From positions 1 through 33,231 of the forward strand of contig JAIITD010000002.1 in the NCBI GenBank assembly GCA_022737715.1: a stretch of DNA of 33,231 nucleotides, read 5' to 3'. Position 1 is the first letter of the stretch; each line of letters opens with the position of its first letter. Both the position numbers and the translations under genes were made by a program. The notes under the pieces were generated by a model that was given only the letters and a program-made list of their open reading frames with translations, did not search any database and was not told the origin of the DNA. Positions 22,975 through 30,134 of this stretch are shown piece by piece. Source of the stretch: Veillonella sp. (GTDB lineage Bacteria; Bacillota; Negativicutes; Veillonellales; Veillonellaceae).

Positions 22975-24291
22975 ATGGAACTACCGGTTTTATCCCCGTA
23001 CATGATGGCACGTAAGCCGTCGGGGATTCGCATGGGACAAATTAAATTTTTAGAGCGAAAGAACCCACCTATTTTGGTTAATGGTTCTATTGGTAATGTT
23101 ATGCGTCCTATGCATCCCGCCATGCAGCGCCGACTATTCACGCTAGGCGGACCTAATAGTCCTTTCAGTACAGGCATCGTGCCATATGTACCAACAACGG
23201 GTACCGATGAATGTCGCGAAGCATTCTTGCATATTTTACGTAGCCAAGGTTTCGATACAACAGGCCTTAATGTACTCGTTACGGATGGTGCGTCCATGGC
23301 GATGGAAATCATCATGCTTGGCGTTTGTGGTGGTGCAGGGGAAGAGGAACGCCCTCTCTTGATGTTCAATCCTTCCTATACAAACTATGATGCGGTAGGT
23401 CATCGCATCGGTCGTAAAACGGTAACCGTAGAACGTCGCCTCAATGAAAATGGCGAATTTGAATTGCCATCCATTGAAACCGTAGAAAAACGCATTATAG
23501 AAACAAAACCAGGTGCATTGTTGATTATCCCTTACGATAATCCAACAGGTCAGCTATTCAGCAAGGAAACCTTGATTGAATATGCATCTTTGTGCGTAAA
23601 ACATAATTTATGGATTATTTCCGACGAAGCCTATCGTGAATTGGCCTACGAAAAAGGCAAGGAAACATCCAGTATTTGGACATTGACGAATAAGGATGTG
23701 CCTGGTATCGAAGGGCGTCGTATCAGTCTTGAAACGGCTTCCAAGGTGTGGAATGCTTGTGGTCTTCGTATCGGCGCTATCATTACGGACAATGCGTTGT
23801 GCTATGAAAAATCCGTTGCTGAATATACAGCAAACCTCAGTGCTAACACACTAGGTCAATATATCTTTGGCGCCTTGGCTCATGAAAGCCATGCTGAGCT
23901 TCATAATTGGTATGAACAACAACGCGATTATTACCGCGAAATGATTTATGAACTTCACAAGGGATTCAAAGAGGTAGAACCAGATTTCATCATCTCCAAT
24001 CCAGAAGCATCCATCTATTTCGTTATCGATGTGCGCAATGTGGCAAAACCTGGCTTTGACGGCGTAGAATTTGCTGCTTGGTGTGCTGAACACGGCCGCG
24101 TGACATTGGATGATGGCAATGACTATACATTGCTCATGGCTCCACTTAACGGATTCTATAGTGGTGCCGATAGCGAACATAATCCTGGTAAGACACAACT
24201 TCGTGTATCCTTCTGCGAAAATCCAGATCTTTTAAAACTAGCGCCTGTATTGCTATCTAAACTATTTAGAGCATACGAAGCGCAACGATAA
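22975..24291 (+). CDS. PLP-dependent class I/II aminotransferase
   Basis: This 438-residue cytoplasmic enzyme shows the aspartate-aminotransferase fold-I pattern: PYDNPTGQLF (substrate/cofactor Asn and Pro), ISDEAYREL with the PLP-ring Asp, and ETASKVWNACGLRIGAI, where K257 forms the Schiff base and GLRIG binds phosphate. It transfers amino groups between amino and keto acids; the substrate cannot be told from sequence. AGAGGAG about 11 bases upstream supports the ATG. It has its own promoter-like sequence, so it is probably not part of the import operon. A tiny ORF follows its stop directly. Confidence 0.9.
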   Translation: MELPVLSPYMMARKPSGIRMGQIKFLERKNPPILVNGSIGNVMRPMHPAMQRRLFTLGGPNSPFSTGIVPYVPTTGTDECREAFLHILRSQGFDTTGLNVLVTDGASMAMEIIMLGVCGGAGEEERPLLMFNPSYTNYDAVGHRIGRKTVTVERRLNENGEFELPSIETVEKRIIETKPGALLIIPYDNPTGQLFSKETLIEYASLCVKHNLWIISDEAYRELAYEKGKETSSIWTLTNKDVPGIEGRRISLETASKVWNACGLRIGAIITDNALCYEKSVAEYTANLSANTLGQYIFGALAHESHAELHNWYEQQRDYYREMIYELHKGFKEVEPDFIISNPEASIYFVIDVRNVAKPGFDGVEFAAWCAEHGRVTLDDGNDYTLLMAPLNGFYSGADSEHNPGKTQLRVSFCENPDLLKLAPVLLSKLFRAYEAQR

Positions 24292-24447
24292 ATGAAAATG
24301 GATATGGAACTATATGCTGAATTAACAGACTCTATTGAGTATGCATTAGATGAGGCTGATTCTGCAGCAAAAGAAAGTAAAGTTAGATTCTCTGGCACTG
24401 ATGTTTTTCGTCGTGTAAGGGAGAGAATCGATAGAACGGAAATATAA
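24292..24447 (+). CDS. Small hypothetical ORF (51 aa)
   Basis: The ATG overlaps the aminotransferase stop (TAAATG), so translation could be coupled, though no ribosome site is visible. The product has an acidic N-terminal half (ELTDSIEYALDEADSAAKES) and a basic C-terminal half (FRRVRERIDRTEI). This charge pattern is reminiscent of small antitoxin C-termini, but no toxin gene is nearby. It could be a genuine coupled small protein or the end of a lost gene. Function unknown. Confidence 0.4.
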   Translation: MKMDMELYAELTDSIEYALDEADSAAKESKVRFSGTDVFRRVRERIDRTEI

Positions 24448-24451
24448 ATTT

Positions 24452-24500
24452 AAAAGGAGCTATAATGCTGAGAATAACTCAGGCATTATAGCTCCTTTTT
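24452..24500. terminator. Bidirectional terminator between converging genes
   Basis: AAGGAGCTATAATGC pairs with GCATTATAGCTCCTT, with a few more pairs (CTGAG / CTCAG) toward the loop and one bulge. It is flanked by AAAA on the left and TTTTT on the right, so it can stop both the aminotransferase transcript and the converging ArsR transcript. Confidence 0.85.
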
Positions 24501-24532
24501 GTGTCCTATGAAGTAGTGGTAGGACGTGATAT

Positions 24533-24994
24533 TTAGGTGTTATCGTTTTCATGGTCGATTCCCTTAGTAGCGATGCCAACAGCCTGTTCTTCTTCAGGTA
24601 TAGAACTATCCTCTGTTGATGGATAGGATGTGTCGTCTAAGGTTACTGTTTCCAATAATTTGTCGATATTATCGGCTTGGATGGATACTTCTTTGTTGTA
24701 CCATTCGCCAAACTCGCGGATAACTTTTTCATTGCGCCTATAATAGGTGTATTGGTCAATTTTTCGCGATTCTACAAGGTCTGCTCGTTCTAGCATAGTC
24801 ATAAATGTAGATACAGACGATTGCGATACACCGCAGCGTTTTTGAATACTCTTAACGCTAACGCTGTTTGGAAAATCGATGAGAGTTTTAGAGTGTACTT
24901 GAACACCGAATTCTTGCTCTGGGTGCTTTAGCCACAATATAATATCTAACCGATGTGGATTGGATAATGCTTTCAGAATTCTTTGCGGATCCAT
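24533..24994 (-). CDS. ArsR-family winged-helix transcriptional regulator
   Basis: The 153-residue protein begins MDPQRILKALSNPHRLDIIL, the classic ArsR helix pair, then has a helix-turn-helix in VSVKSIQKRCGVSQSSVSTFMTML and a wing around KIDQYTYYRRNE. A C-terminal acidic tail of about 40 residues (SYPSTEDSSIPEEEQ...) extends past the usual domain. It lacks the ELCVCDL metal-binding motif and has a single Cys, so metal sensing of the ArsR/SmtB kind is unlikely by that site. AAGGAGG lies 4-10 bases before the start. Its target is unknown; it is convergent with the aminotransferase and separated from the next gene by a structured repeat. Confidence 0.85.
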   Translation of the reverse strand: MDPQRILKALSNPHRLDIILWLKHPEQEFGVQVHSKTLIDFPNSVSVKSIQKRCGVSQSSVSTFMTMLERADLVESRKIDQYTYYRRNEKVIREFGEWYNKEVSIQADNIDKLLETVTLDDTSYPSTEDSSIPEEEQAVGIATKGIDHENDNT

Positions 24995-25166
24995 ATGGCC
25001 TCCTTGAGGTAAATACCAAAATGTTGAGTGCCTTACTTTGACCGTGGTCTTGCATTATGCGGTCGTATTATATACGCGTCTTGCTCCGTATAGAGGGTTT
25101 TTCTTACTTTTATCATACGCTAATTTTTATGTGAAAGCTAGGAAAATTTATAAAATTTTATGGGAC

Positions 25167-25262
25167 GGAGGTGTGGGGTTCCAAAAGTCTCCACCGGCCG
25201 GGTCTGACTTCGCCCTTCGGGCTTCGCAGGGCCAAAGTCGTCTTTTGGAACCCCACACCTCC
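25167..25262. repeat. Structured intergenic repeat, copy A
   Basis: Perfect 21-bp outer arms (25167-25187 and 25242-25262) enclose a 54-base interior. Of this, 53 bases (from 25189) are shared with the element at 29708-29760, with four differences. Inside the core is a small hairpin, GCCC-TTC-GGGC (25212-25222). The outer arms are unrelated in sequence to those of copy B, though both pair with themselves. This could be a mobile hairpin element or a structured RNA. Confidence 0.8.
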
Positions 25263-25293
25263 TCGCCAAAAACTTTATGTGTGGAGGAGAAAG

Positions 25294-25312
25294 GCCTGCG
25301 TTTCACGCAGGC
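25294..25312 (+). terminator. Small GC-rich hairpin, possible weak terminator
   Basis: GCCTGCGT and ACGCAGGC form a perfect 8-bp stem with loop TTC. Only TTT follows before CG, so termination would be weak. Confidence 0.4.
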
Positions 25313-25431
25313 TTTCGAATTAGTTTTATAAGAGAATTTTATGAATATCCACGTTATTGATTCTTTTTGCTTTGTGATTGTGTTATTATTATAAAGGTAT
25401 TGTTTTAGTTTTATGTATAGGGGTGTTATGT

Positions 25432-25896
25432 ATGAATAAAAAACTTCTTTTGATTTTAGGGGCTATTTTGTTGTTTTTAATTGGTGCTACTGCAAATGCT
25501 AAAGTACCAATGTATTATGATAACAATCCTAATCTAATTCTTATGTATGAGAACCCATCAGGGACTGCTTTTTATTTAGATAAAACTTCACTAGTGAATG
25601 AAGAGTATGATCCACCGTATTATAAGTTGGCGATTAATGTTGTATGTGTACCTAACGCGAGTCGTGGTGCAACTAATTTTTATGTTGTAACAAAACATTT
25701 TAGTTATCATTACCATTATCGTAGTATGTTTGTATTAAATCCTGATACAAATCTTTGGAGACCTTTGAAGTTACATGCAAGTAATGCGGAAGGGGCAGTT
25801 GATGAAGGTATCGGCGAAGCGGCTTTTTATTTGGCTTATAAAATTAAATTCCATGATTTGTATGACTCGAAGTTTTATAAGCAACTTCGGAAATAA
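25432..25896 (+). CDS. Secreted protein of unknown function
   Basis: The 154-residue product has a signal peptide (MNKKLLLILGAILLFLIG, cleavage likely after ANA). The mature part is rich in Tyr, Asn and aromatic residues, for example PMYYDNNPNLILMYENPSG and KHFSYHYHYRSMFVLNPD, and ends in a basic tail. No domain is recognised. It contains one Cys (in VVCVP). ATG 25432 follows AGGGGTG; the upstream in-frame start (25378) would add a hydrophobic leader without a ribosome site. A terminator follows, so it is monocistronic. Export to the periplasm is likely; the role is unknown. Confidence 0.7.
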   Translation: MNKKLLLILGAILLFLIGATANAKVPMYYDNNPNLILMYENPSGTAFYLDKTSLVNEEYDPPYYKLAINVVCVPNASRGATNFYVVTKHFSYHYHYRSMFVLNPDTNLWRPLKLHASNAEGAVDEGIGEAAFYLAYKIKFHDLYDSKFYKQLRK

Positions 25897-25914
25897 TATA
25901 GTTAGAGGAACAAG

Positions 25915-25938
25915 GGCTGGTCTCGACCAGCCTTTTTT
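25915..25938 (+). terminator. Intrinsic terminator
   Basis: GGCTGGT-CTCG-ACCAGCC forms a perfect 7-bp stem followed by six T, just after the secreted-protein gene. Confidence 0.9.
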
Positions 25939-25984
25939 ATTTTCTTATAGAATTTTCATGTACATGTGCTATGTTAAAAAGGTA

Positions 25985-26012
25985 TTTTCAATCTGTATCG
26001 TGAATATATAAT
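25985..26012 (+). promoter_or_regulatory. Possible promoter of the fixCX-etfBA operon
   Basis: TTTTCA and a consensus TATAAT (26007-26012) are 16 bp apart and end 46 bases before the fixC start. The -35 matches four of six bases. Confidence 0.35.
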
Positions 26013-26058
26013 ATATAGACTTATGTAAGTTAGGCTTTCATAAAAAGGAGCTGAGTAT

Positions 26059-27366
26059 ATGGCAATAGATCGAAATGAGAGATTTGACGTCATCGTTGTG
26101 GGAGCAGGGCCTGCGGGTGCTGCAGCGGCGTTGCGTTTGGCGGAGCAGCGTGTGAAGGTGCTGGTCATTGAGCGCGGGATGGCGCCTGGTGCTAAGAACA
26201 TGATGGGCGGCCGTATTTATACGCATTCTTTGGAGAAATTGGTGCCGGATTTTAGGGACCGTGCGCCTCTTGAAAGAAAGGTGACGAAGGAACGTATTTC
26301 CATCGGTGCTGGCAATGAGATGACGACCATTGAATATAGTTACCAAGATGTGAAAGAAAATGAAGAATCCTACGTTGTGTTGCGTGCTAAGTTCGATAAA
26401 TGGCTCGCCGAAGAGGCTGAAAAGAAGGGGGCTTTGCTCGTTTCTAATGTGCAGGTAACAGAGCTTATCACCGAAGGGGAAGGCAAAAAACGCCGCGTCG
26501 TTGGTGTGCGTTGCCACGATGATGAGGTGTATGCCAAGCTCGTTATCATTGCGGAGGGGGCCAATACAGTACTTCTAGAGGAAGCAGGTCTTACAGGTCC
26601 TACCGATCCTAGTACGATGGCTGTTGGCGTTAAAGAGGTATATAAATTCAAAAAAGAGGACCTCGAGAATCGCCTTATGTTGTCTAGTGATGAAGGTATG
26701 GCCTGGCTCACGTTGGGCGATATGACAGATGGTCTACTAGGCGGCGGCTTTATTTATACGAATAAGGATAGCCTTTCCGTAGGCATGGTAGTAGGCCTTG
26801 AGGACATAGGCTCGGCAGATAAGTCTGTTGACGAAATGTTGGAGGCTTTCACCAGTCATCCTAGAATTGCACCACTCTTGAAGAATGGACAATTGAAGGA
26901 GCACAGCGCGCATCTTGTGCCTGAAGGCGGTTATAAGACGATGGCAAAATTGGGCGGCAAGGGTTATATCATCGTTGGCGATGCGGCGCGGATGTGTATG
27001 AATCTAGGGTATACGATTCGCGGCATGGACCTTGCTATCGAGTCCGGCATGTGTGCGGCTGAGGCGGTCAATGTGGCACTACGCGATGAAAATATGGACC
27101 GCGTTACTAAATTGTACGAAAAACAAATTAAGACGTCTTGGTTGCGTCGCGACTTGAAATTGTATAAAAATATGCCGAAATTCTTGGCGACCAATCCGCG
27201 TATTTTTAATGAGTATCCTGCATTTGTAAACAATCTTATGCATGACGTATTCACCGTTAATGGTGACGGTGCGGTGCCGTTAATGAAAAAATTGTTGCGC
27301 CGCGTTAAGGATATAGGCCTATTCAGATTGATTCGTGATGCATGGAAAGGGGTGCGTTCCCTATGA
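26059..27366 (+). CDS. fixC: FixC-type FAD-dependent oxidoreductase (ETF-quinone oxidoreductase family)
   Basis: The 435-residue flavoprotein begins with a Rossmann FAD motif (VIVVGAGPAGAAAALRLAEQ, about 11-30) and has a second FAD segment (GKGYIIVGDAARMCMNLGYT, about 306-325). It has the size of FixC, the quinone-side subunit of FixABCX, rather than of full ETF-QO, whose ferredoxin domain is fused; here that domain is the separate next gene. In known FixABCX complexes an NADH-derived electron pair is split, one going to ferredoxin or flavodoxin and one to quinone. AAGGAG sets the start. It overlaps fixX by four bases, followed by both ETF subunits. Confidence 0.9.
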   Translation: MAIDRNERFDVIVVGAGPAGAAAALRLAEQRVKVLVIERGMAPGAKNMMGGRIYTHSLEKLVPDFRDRAPLERKVTKERISIGAGNEMTTIEYSYQDVKENEESYVVLRAKFDKWLAEEAEKKGALLVSNVQVTELITEGEGKKRRVVGVRCHDDEVYAKLVIIAEGANTVLLEEAGLTGPTDPSTMAVGVKEVYKFKKEDLENRLMLSSDEGMAWLTLGDMTDGLLGGGFIYTNKDSLSVGMVVGLEDIGSADKSVDEMLEAFTSHPRIAPLLKNGQLKEHSAHLVPEGGYKTMAKLGGKGYIIVGDAARMCMNLGYTIRGMDLAIESGMCAAEAVNVALRDENMDRVTKLYEKQIKTSWLRRDLKLYKNMPKFLATNPRIFNEYPAFVNNLMHDVFTVNGDGAVPLMKKLLRRVKDIGLFRLIRDAWKGVRSL

Positions 27367-27641
27367 AATTAGAAGAGCGTTTGGGCGCGAATAAATATTA
27401 TGTAGACGAAACGTGTCCTCACATCATTATTGATGGTGAAAGCGTAAGCCGCGAAGAGGCGATGAAGCTCGTGAATGGTTGTCCTGCAGGTTTATACACA
27501 TTGCAAGAGGACGGCACGCTGGCTTTTGATTTTGCCGGTTGCCTCGAATGCGGCACATGCCGTGTATTGTGTGGACATACGATTGTTAAATTTTGGAAAT
27601 ATCCTCGAAACGCTAAGGGCGTAGAGTTTAGACAGGGGTGA
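27363..27641 (+). CDS. fixX: FixX-type ferredoxin-like protein
   Basis: The 92-residue protein has a single [4Fe-4S] motif CLECGTC...C (C60, C63, C66, C70) plus C40 in GCPAGLY, as in FixX and the C-terminal domain of ETF-QO. It passes electrons from the FAD of FixC toward quinone. ATG 27363 overlaps the fixC stop (ATGA), whereas the open frame begins at 27342; the overlap and family length favour 27363. The etfB gene begins four bases after its stop. Confidence 0.9.
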   Translation: MKLEERLGANKYYVDETCPHIIIDGESVSREEAMKLVNGCPAGLYTLQEDGTLAFDFAGCLECGTCRVLCGHTIVKFWKYPRNAKGVEFRQG

Positions 27642-27645
27642 GTGC

Positions 27646-28650
27646 ATGGAATTATTAGTCTGTATAAAACAAGTGCCGGATACGTCGGAAATTAAACTAG
27701 ATCCGGAAACAAATAATCTCATCCGTACGGGCCTACCTAGCATCGTAAACCCTTACGACATGCACGCGCTTGAGGCGGCTTTGACTGTGAAAGACCAAAT
27801 TGAGGGCAGCCGCGTTACGGTTGTGACCATGGGCCCTCCGCAAGCCGAAGAAGCGTTGCGTCAATGCTTGGCGCTAGGCGCTGATGATGCGGTGCTCGTA
27901 ACGGACCGTGCCTTTGGTGGTGCTGATACATTGGCTACAAGCTATACGATTGCATCTGCTATTCTCCATATTCAACGGACCATGAACCGTCAGTTCCAAA
28001 TTATTTTCTGCGGTAAACAAGCCATTGATGGCGATACAGCACAAGTGGGTCCTCAAATTGCAGAGGAACTCGGCATGGCACAAGCTACCTATGCTTGTGA
28101 ATTCTCTGTAGACCAAGCCTCTCAAACGGCGATTGTAAAGCGGGAGCACGAGAATGGGTACGAAGTGATTGAAGCGCCGTTGCCTTTGCTTGTGACGACG
28201 ACGGCCGAGCTTAATGAACCTCGCCAACCAGGTCTTTGGAGCTCTATTTACGCGAAACGTTATACGATTAATCACATTACTTTGCGTGATATGCCTCATA
28301 TTGATGAAAGTCGTATTGGCCTTACCGGTTCTCCAACACGGGTGCGCAAGGTGTACCAACCACCGCTTCGTGGCAAGGTAGAAATGCTTTCATCCGTCGA
28401 CGAAGGTGCCAAAAAGGTGCTCGAATTGGCATACCACATCAAGCCTGAAAAGTTTGCCCACCTCTTGGTGCCAAATGATGCACCGGTTGTGGAGTCTCAA
28501 GATGATGAGGGCATCGACGTAAATGACCCCGTACAGCGGGCCGCATCTGTTGAAAGCGTAGTGCCTAGCGAACCTAAGGCGGTAGATCCAAATACATTTG
28601 CAGCAGAGGCCGCTAAGGCTGATGCTGTTGCCAAAGGAGGTGACCGATAA
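27646..28650 (+). CDS. etfB: Electron transfer flavoprotein beta subunit (FixA-like)
   Basis: The 334-residue protein carries EtfB/FixA hallmarks: MELLVCIKQVPDT at the N-terminus, ALGADDAVLVTDRAFGGADT (residues about 76-95) and FCGKQAIDGDTAQVGPQIAEE (about 124-144). With EtfA it forms the flavin heterodimer that delivers electrons to FixC. It is longer than a typical EtfB (about 250-290 residues): the last ~55 residues, from about VVESQDDEGIDV, form an Asp/Glu/Ala/Val-rich low-complexity tail of unknown role. Its stop overlaps the etfA start by one base. Confidence 0.9.
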   Translation: MELLVCIKQVPDTSEIKLDPETNNLIRTGLPSIVNPYDMHALEAALTVKDQIEGSRVTVVTMGPPQAEEALRQCLALGADDAVLVTDRAFGGADTLATSYTIASAILHIQRTMNRQFQIIFCGKQAIDGDTAQVGPQIAEELGMAQATYACEFSVDQASQTAIVKREHENGYEVIEAPLPLLVTTTAELNEPRQPGLWSSIYAKRYTINHITLRDMPHIDESRIGLTGSPTRVRKVYQPPLRGKVEMLSSVDEGAKKVLELAYHIKPEKFAHLLVPNDAPVVESQDDEGIDVNDPVQRAASVESVVPSEPKAVDPNTFAAEAAKADAVAKGGDR

Positions 28651-29645
28651 TGACTAATTTTGATGAATACAGAGACGTTTTCGTCGTAGCTGATACTATC
28701 GATGACGTGGTGCATCCAGTTACGTATGAACTTATCGGTCAAGCCCGCCGTATCGCTAAGGAACTAGGGCAGCTCGTGCAAGTGATGCTCCTCGGCGAGA
28801 ACGTACAAGCTGAGGCTGAGGAACTTGTGGCTCATGGCGCCGATATTGTTCACGTTTTTGAAAGCCCCCTCTTGAAATACTACACGACGGATGGCTATAC
28901 AAAGGTGCTAACGGACTTCTTTGAAGACCATAAGCCGAATATCCTCTTAATTGGGGCTACCAACAATGGCCGTGACCTAGCACCACGCATGTCTGGACGC
29001 ATGCAAAACGGTGTTGTTGCAGACTGTACCATCTTAACCGTAGATACAGAGGAAGGTCTCGTAGAATGGACTCGCCCTGCATTAGGTGGCAATATCTTGG
29101 CGGAAATCATCTCTCCAAACCACCGTCCACAAATGGGCTCTGTACGTCCTAACGTATTTAAGAAACCGGACCGCATCGCGGATAGCTGGGGCCGTATTCA
29201 ACTTGAACAATTTGACCTCAAGCCTGAAGACATTCGTACAAAACGATTGGATTTTATCCCTTTCAGCAAATCTGGCTATAACATCCAAGAAGCGGATATC
29301 ATCGTAGCTGGCGGACGTGGCATGGGCTCAAAGGAAAACTTTGATAAACTCTATGAACTAGCCGATGCCATCGGCGGCGTCGTAGGTGCGACCCGTCCAC
29401 TTGTGGAAAAAGGATGGATTGAATTGCCATACCAAGTGGGCCAAACTGGTAAAACCGTAAGCCCTAAACTCTACTTGGCATTTGGTATCTCTGGCGCTAT
29501 CCAACACGTGAGCGGCATCTCTGGTGCCGACACAATCGTGGCCATTAACAACGATCCAAAAGCGGAAATATTCCAACACGCGAACTATGGGATTGTTGGG
29601 GATTGCATGGAAGTTCTCAACGATATGTTGGCGCATTTAAAATAG
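28650..29645 (+). CDS. etfA: Electron transfer flavoprotein alpha subunit (FixB-like)
   Basis: The 331-residue protein has the EtfA N-terminal domain with a NILLIGATNNGRDLAPRMSG segment and a C-terminal FAD-binding domain: VAGGRGMGSKENF, GATRPLVEKGWIELPYQVGQ, GKTVSPKLYLAFGISGAIQH and INNDPKAEIF. It binds FAD and pairs with EtfB. Gene order here is fixC-fixX-etfB-etfA, with flavodoxin or ferredoxin presumably encoded elsewhere. AAAGGAGGTGA before the ATG is a strong ribosome site. The downstream spacer holds a large hairpin ending in T6 that should end the operon. Confidence 0.92.
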   Translation: MTNFDEYRDVFVVADTIDDVVHPVTYELIGQARRIAKELGQLVQVMLLGENVQAEAEELVAHGADIVHVFESPLLKYYTTDGYTKVLTDFFEDHKPNILLIGATNNGRDLAPRMSGRMQNGVVADCTILTVDTEEGLVEWTRPALGGNILAEIISPNHRPQMGSVRPNVFKKPDRIADSWGRIQLEQFDLKPEDIRTKRLDFIPFSKSGYNIQEADIIVAGGRGMGSKENFDKLYELADAIGGVVGATRPLVEKGWIELPYQVGQTGKTVSPKLYLAFGISGAIQHVSGISGADTIVAINNDPKAEIFQHANYGIVGDCMEVLNDMLAHLK

Positions 29646-29650
29646 AACAT

Positions 29651-29818
29651 AAAAAGATTGGGCCCTTAGCTTAATTACTGTAGTAGAAAGGCCCCCTTCC
29701 GAAAAACTCCACCGGCCGGGTCTGACTCCGGCCTACGGCCTTCGCAGGGCCAAAGTCGTTTTTCGAAAGGGGACCTTTCTTACTTCTACAGTCAATATAG
29801 ACGCAGGCCCAATTTTTT
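29651..29818 (+). terminator. Large composite hairpin ending the etf operon
   Basis: AAAAAGATTGGGCC (29651) can pair with GGCCCAATTTTTTAT (from 29806). Inside it, ACTGTAG-type arms pair, and inside those sit the arms and core of repeat copy B. The 3' end is a run of six T (29813-29818), so it can act as a terminator with the repeat sitting in its loop. Confidence 0.55.
29686..29779. repeat. Structured intergenic repeat, copy B
   Basis: Outer arms 29686-29707 and 29758-29779 pair at 20 of 22 positions. The core matches copy A at 49 of 53 bases. The inner hairpin is GGCC-TAC-GGCC (29730-29740), where copy A has GCCC-TTC-GGGC: the second stem pair is C-G in A and G-C in B, a compensatory change. 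The third inner difference is in the loop. Confidence 0.8.
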
Positions 29819-30070
29819 ATGTTTCCCTTTAAATTAGCGCCTACACATTCGTTGGTAGGAAAATGGCCAAAGTCGTTTTCAGAACCCTATCGGTTCTTTG
29901 CTATCTATACTGATCTATTTTTAGCGCCAACATTCGTTGAAAATTCACAGTGAGGGTAAAGTCGTTTTTCGAAAGGGGGCCTTTCTTTCTTCTACAGTCA
30001 ATATAGCCGTAGGCCCAATCTTTTTATGTCTTCCTTAAATTAGCGCCAACGTATTCGTTGAAATAATACA
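29752..30070 (+). repeat. Three degenerate tandem units in the etfA-fic spacer
   Basis: AAAGTCGTTTT recurs at 29752, 29869 and 29958, and TTAGCGCC-ACATTCGTTG-type segments at 29834, 29921 and 30040. Units 1 and 3 also share CGAAAGG..CCTTTCTT.CTTCTACAGTCAATATAG and GGCCCAAT. Unit 2 is shortened and differs in the middle. The array looks like successive decayed duplications of the right half of repeat B. Confidence 0.65.
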
Positions 30071-30134
30071 AGTAGAAATATGGTAAAATGGTGTTATAAA
30101 TATCATATTTGAATGGATGTAGGGAGGTGATGTT

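Larger units (their letters stand above)
24995..25431. other. 437-bp intergenic region with structured repeat
   Basis: No convincing gene is seen: a 97-codon open frame across it reads through the inverted repeat and has no ribosome site. On the minus strand, TATAAT (complement of 25068-25073) inside the palindrome CGTATTATATACG (25064-25076) may be the -10 of the ArsR gene and an autoregulatory site. The centre holds the long hairpin repeat (25167-25262), and a smaller hairpin lies at 25294-25312. Confidence 0.55.

Noticed and set aside
25038..25331. 97-codon open frame on the plus strand
   Set aside because: It reads straight through the inverted repeat, has no ribosome site, and its amino acid content in the repeat is an artefact of the palindrome.
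25167..29780. Integron attC sites as an explanation of the hairpin repeats
   Set aside because: attC sites conserve their ends and vary in the middle; here the middle is conserved and the arms vary. No integrase or cassette array is seen.
29752..30070. CRISPR array
   Set aside because: Only three unequal, degenerate units of 89-117 bases with no short identical repeats, unique spacers or cas genes.
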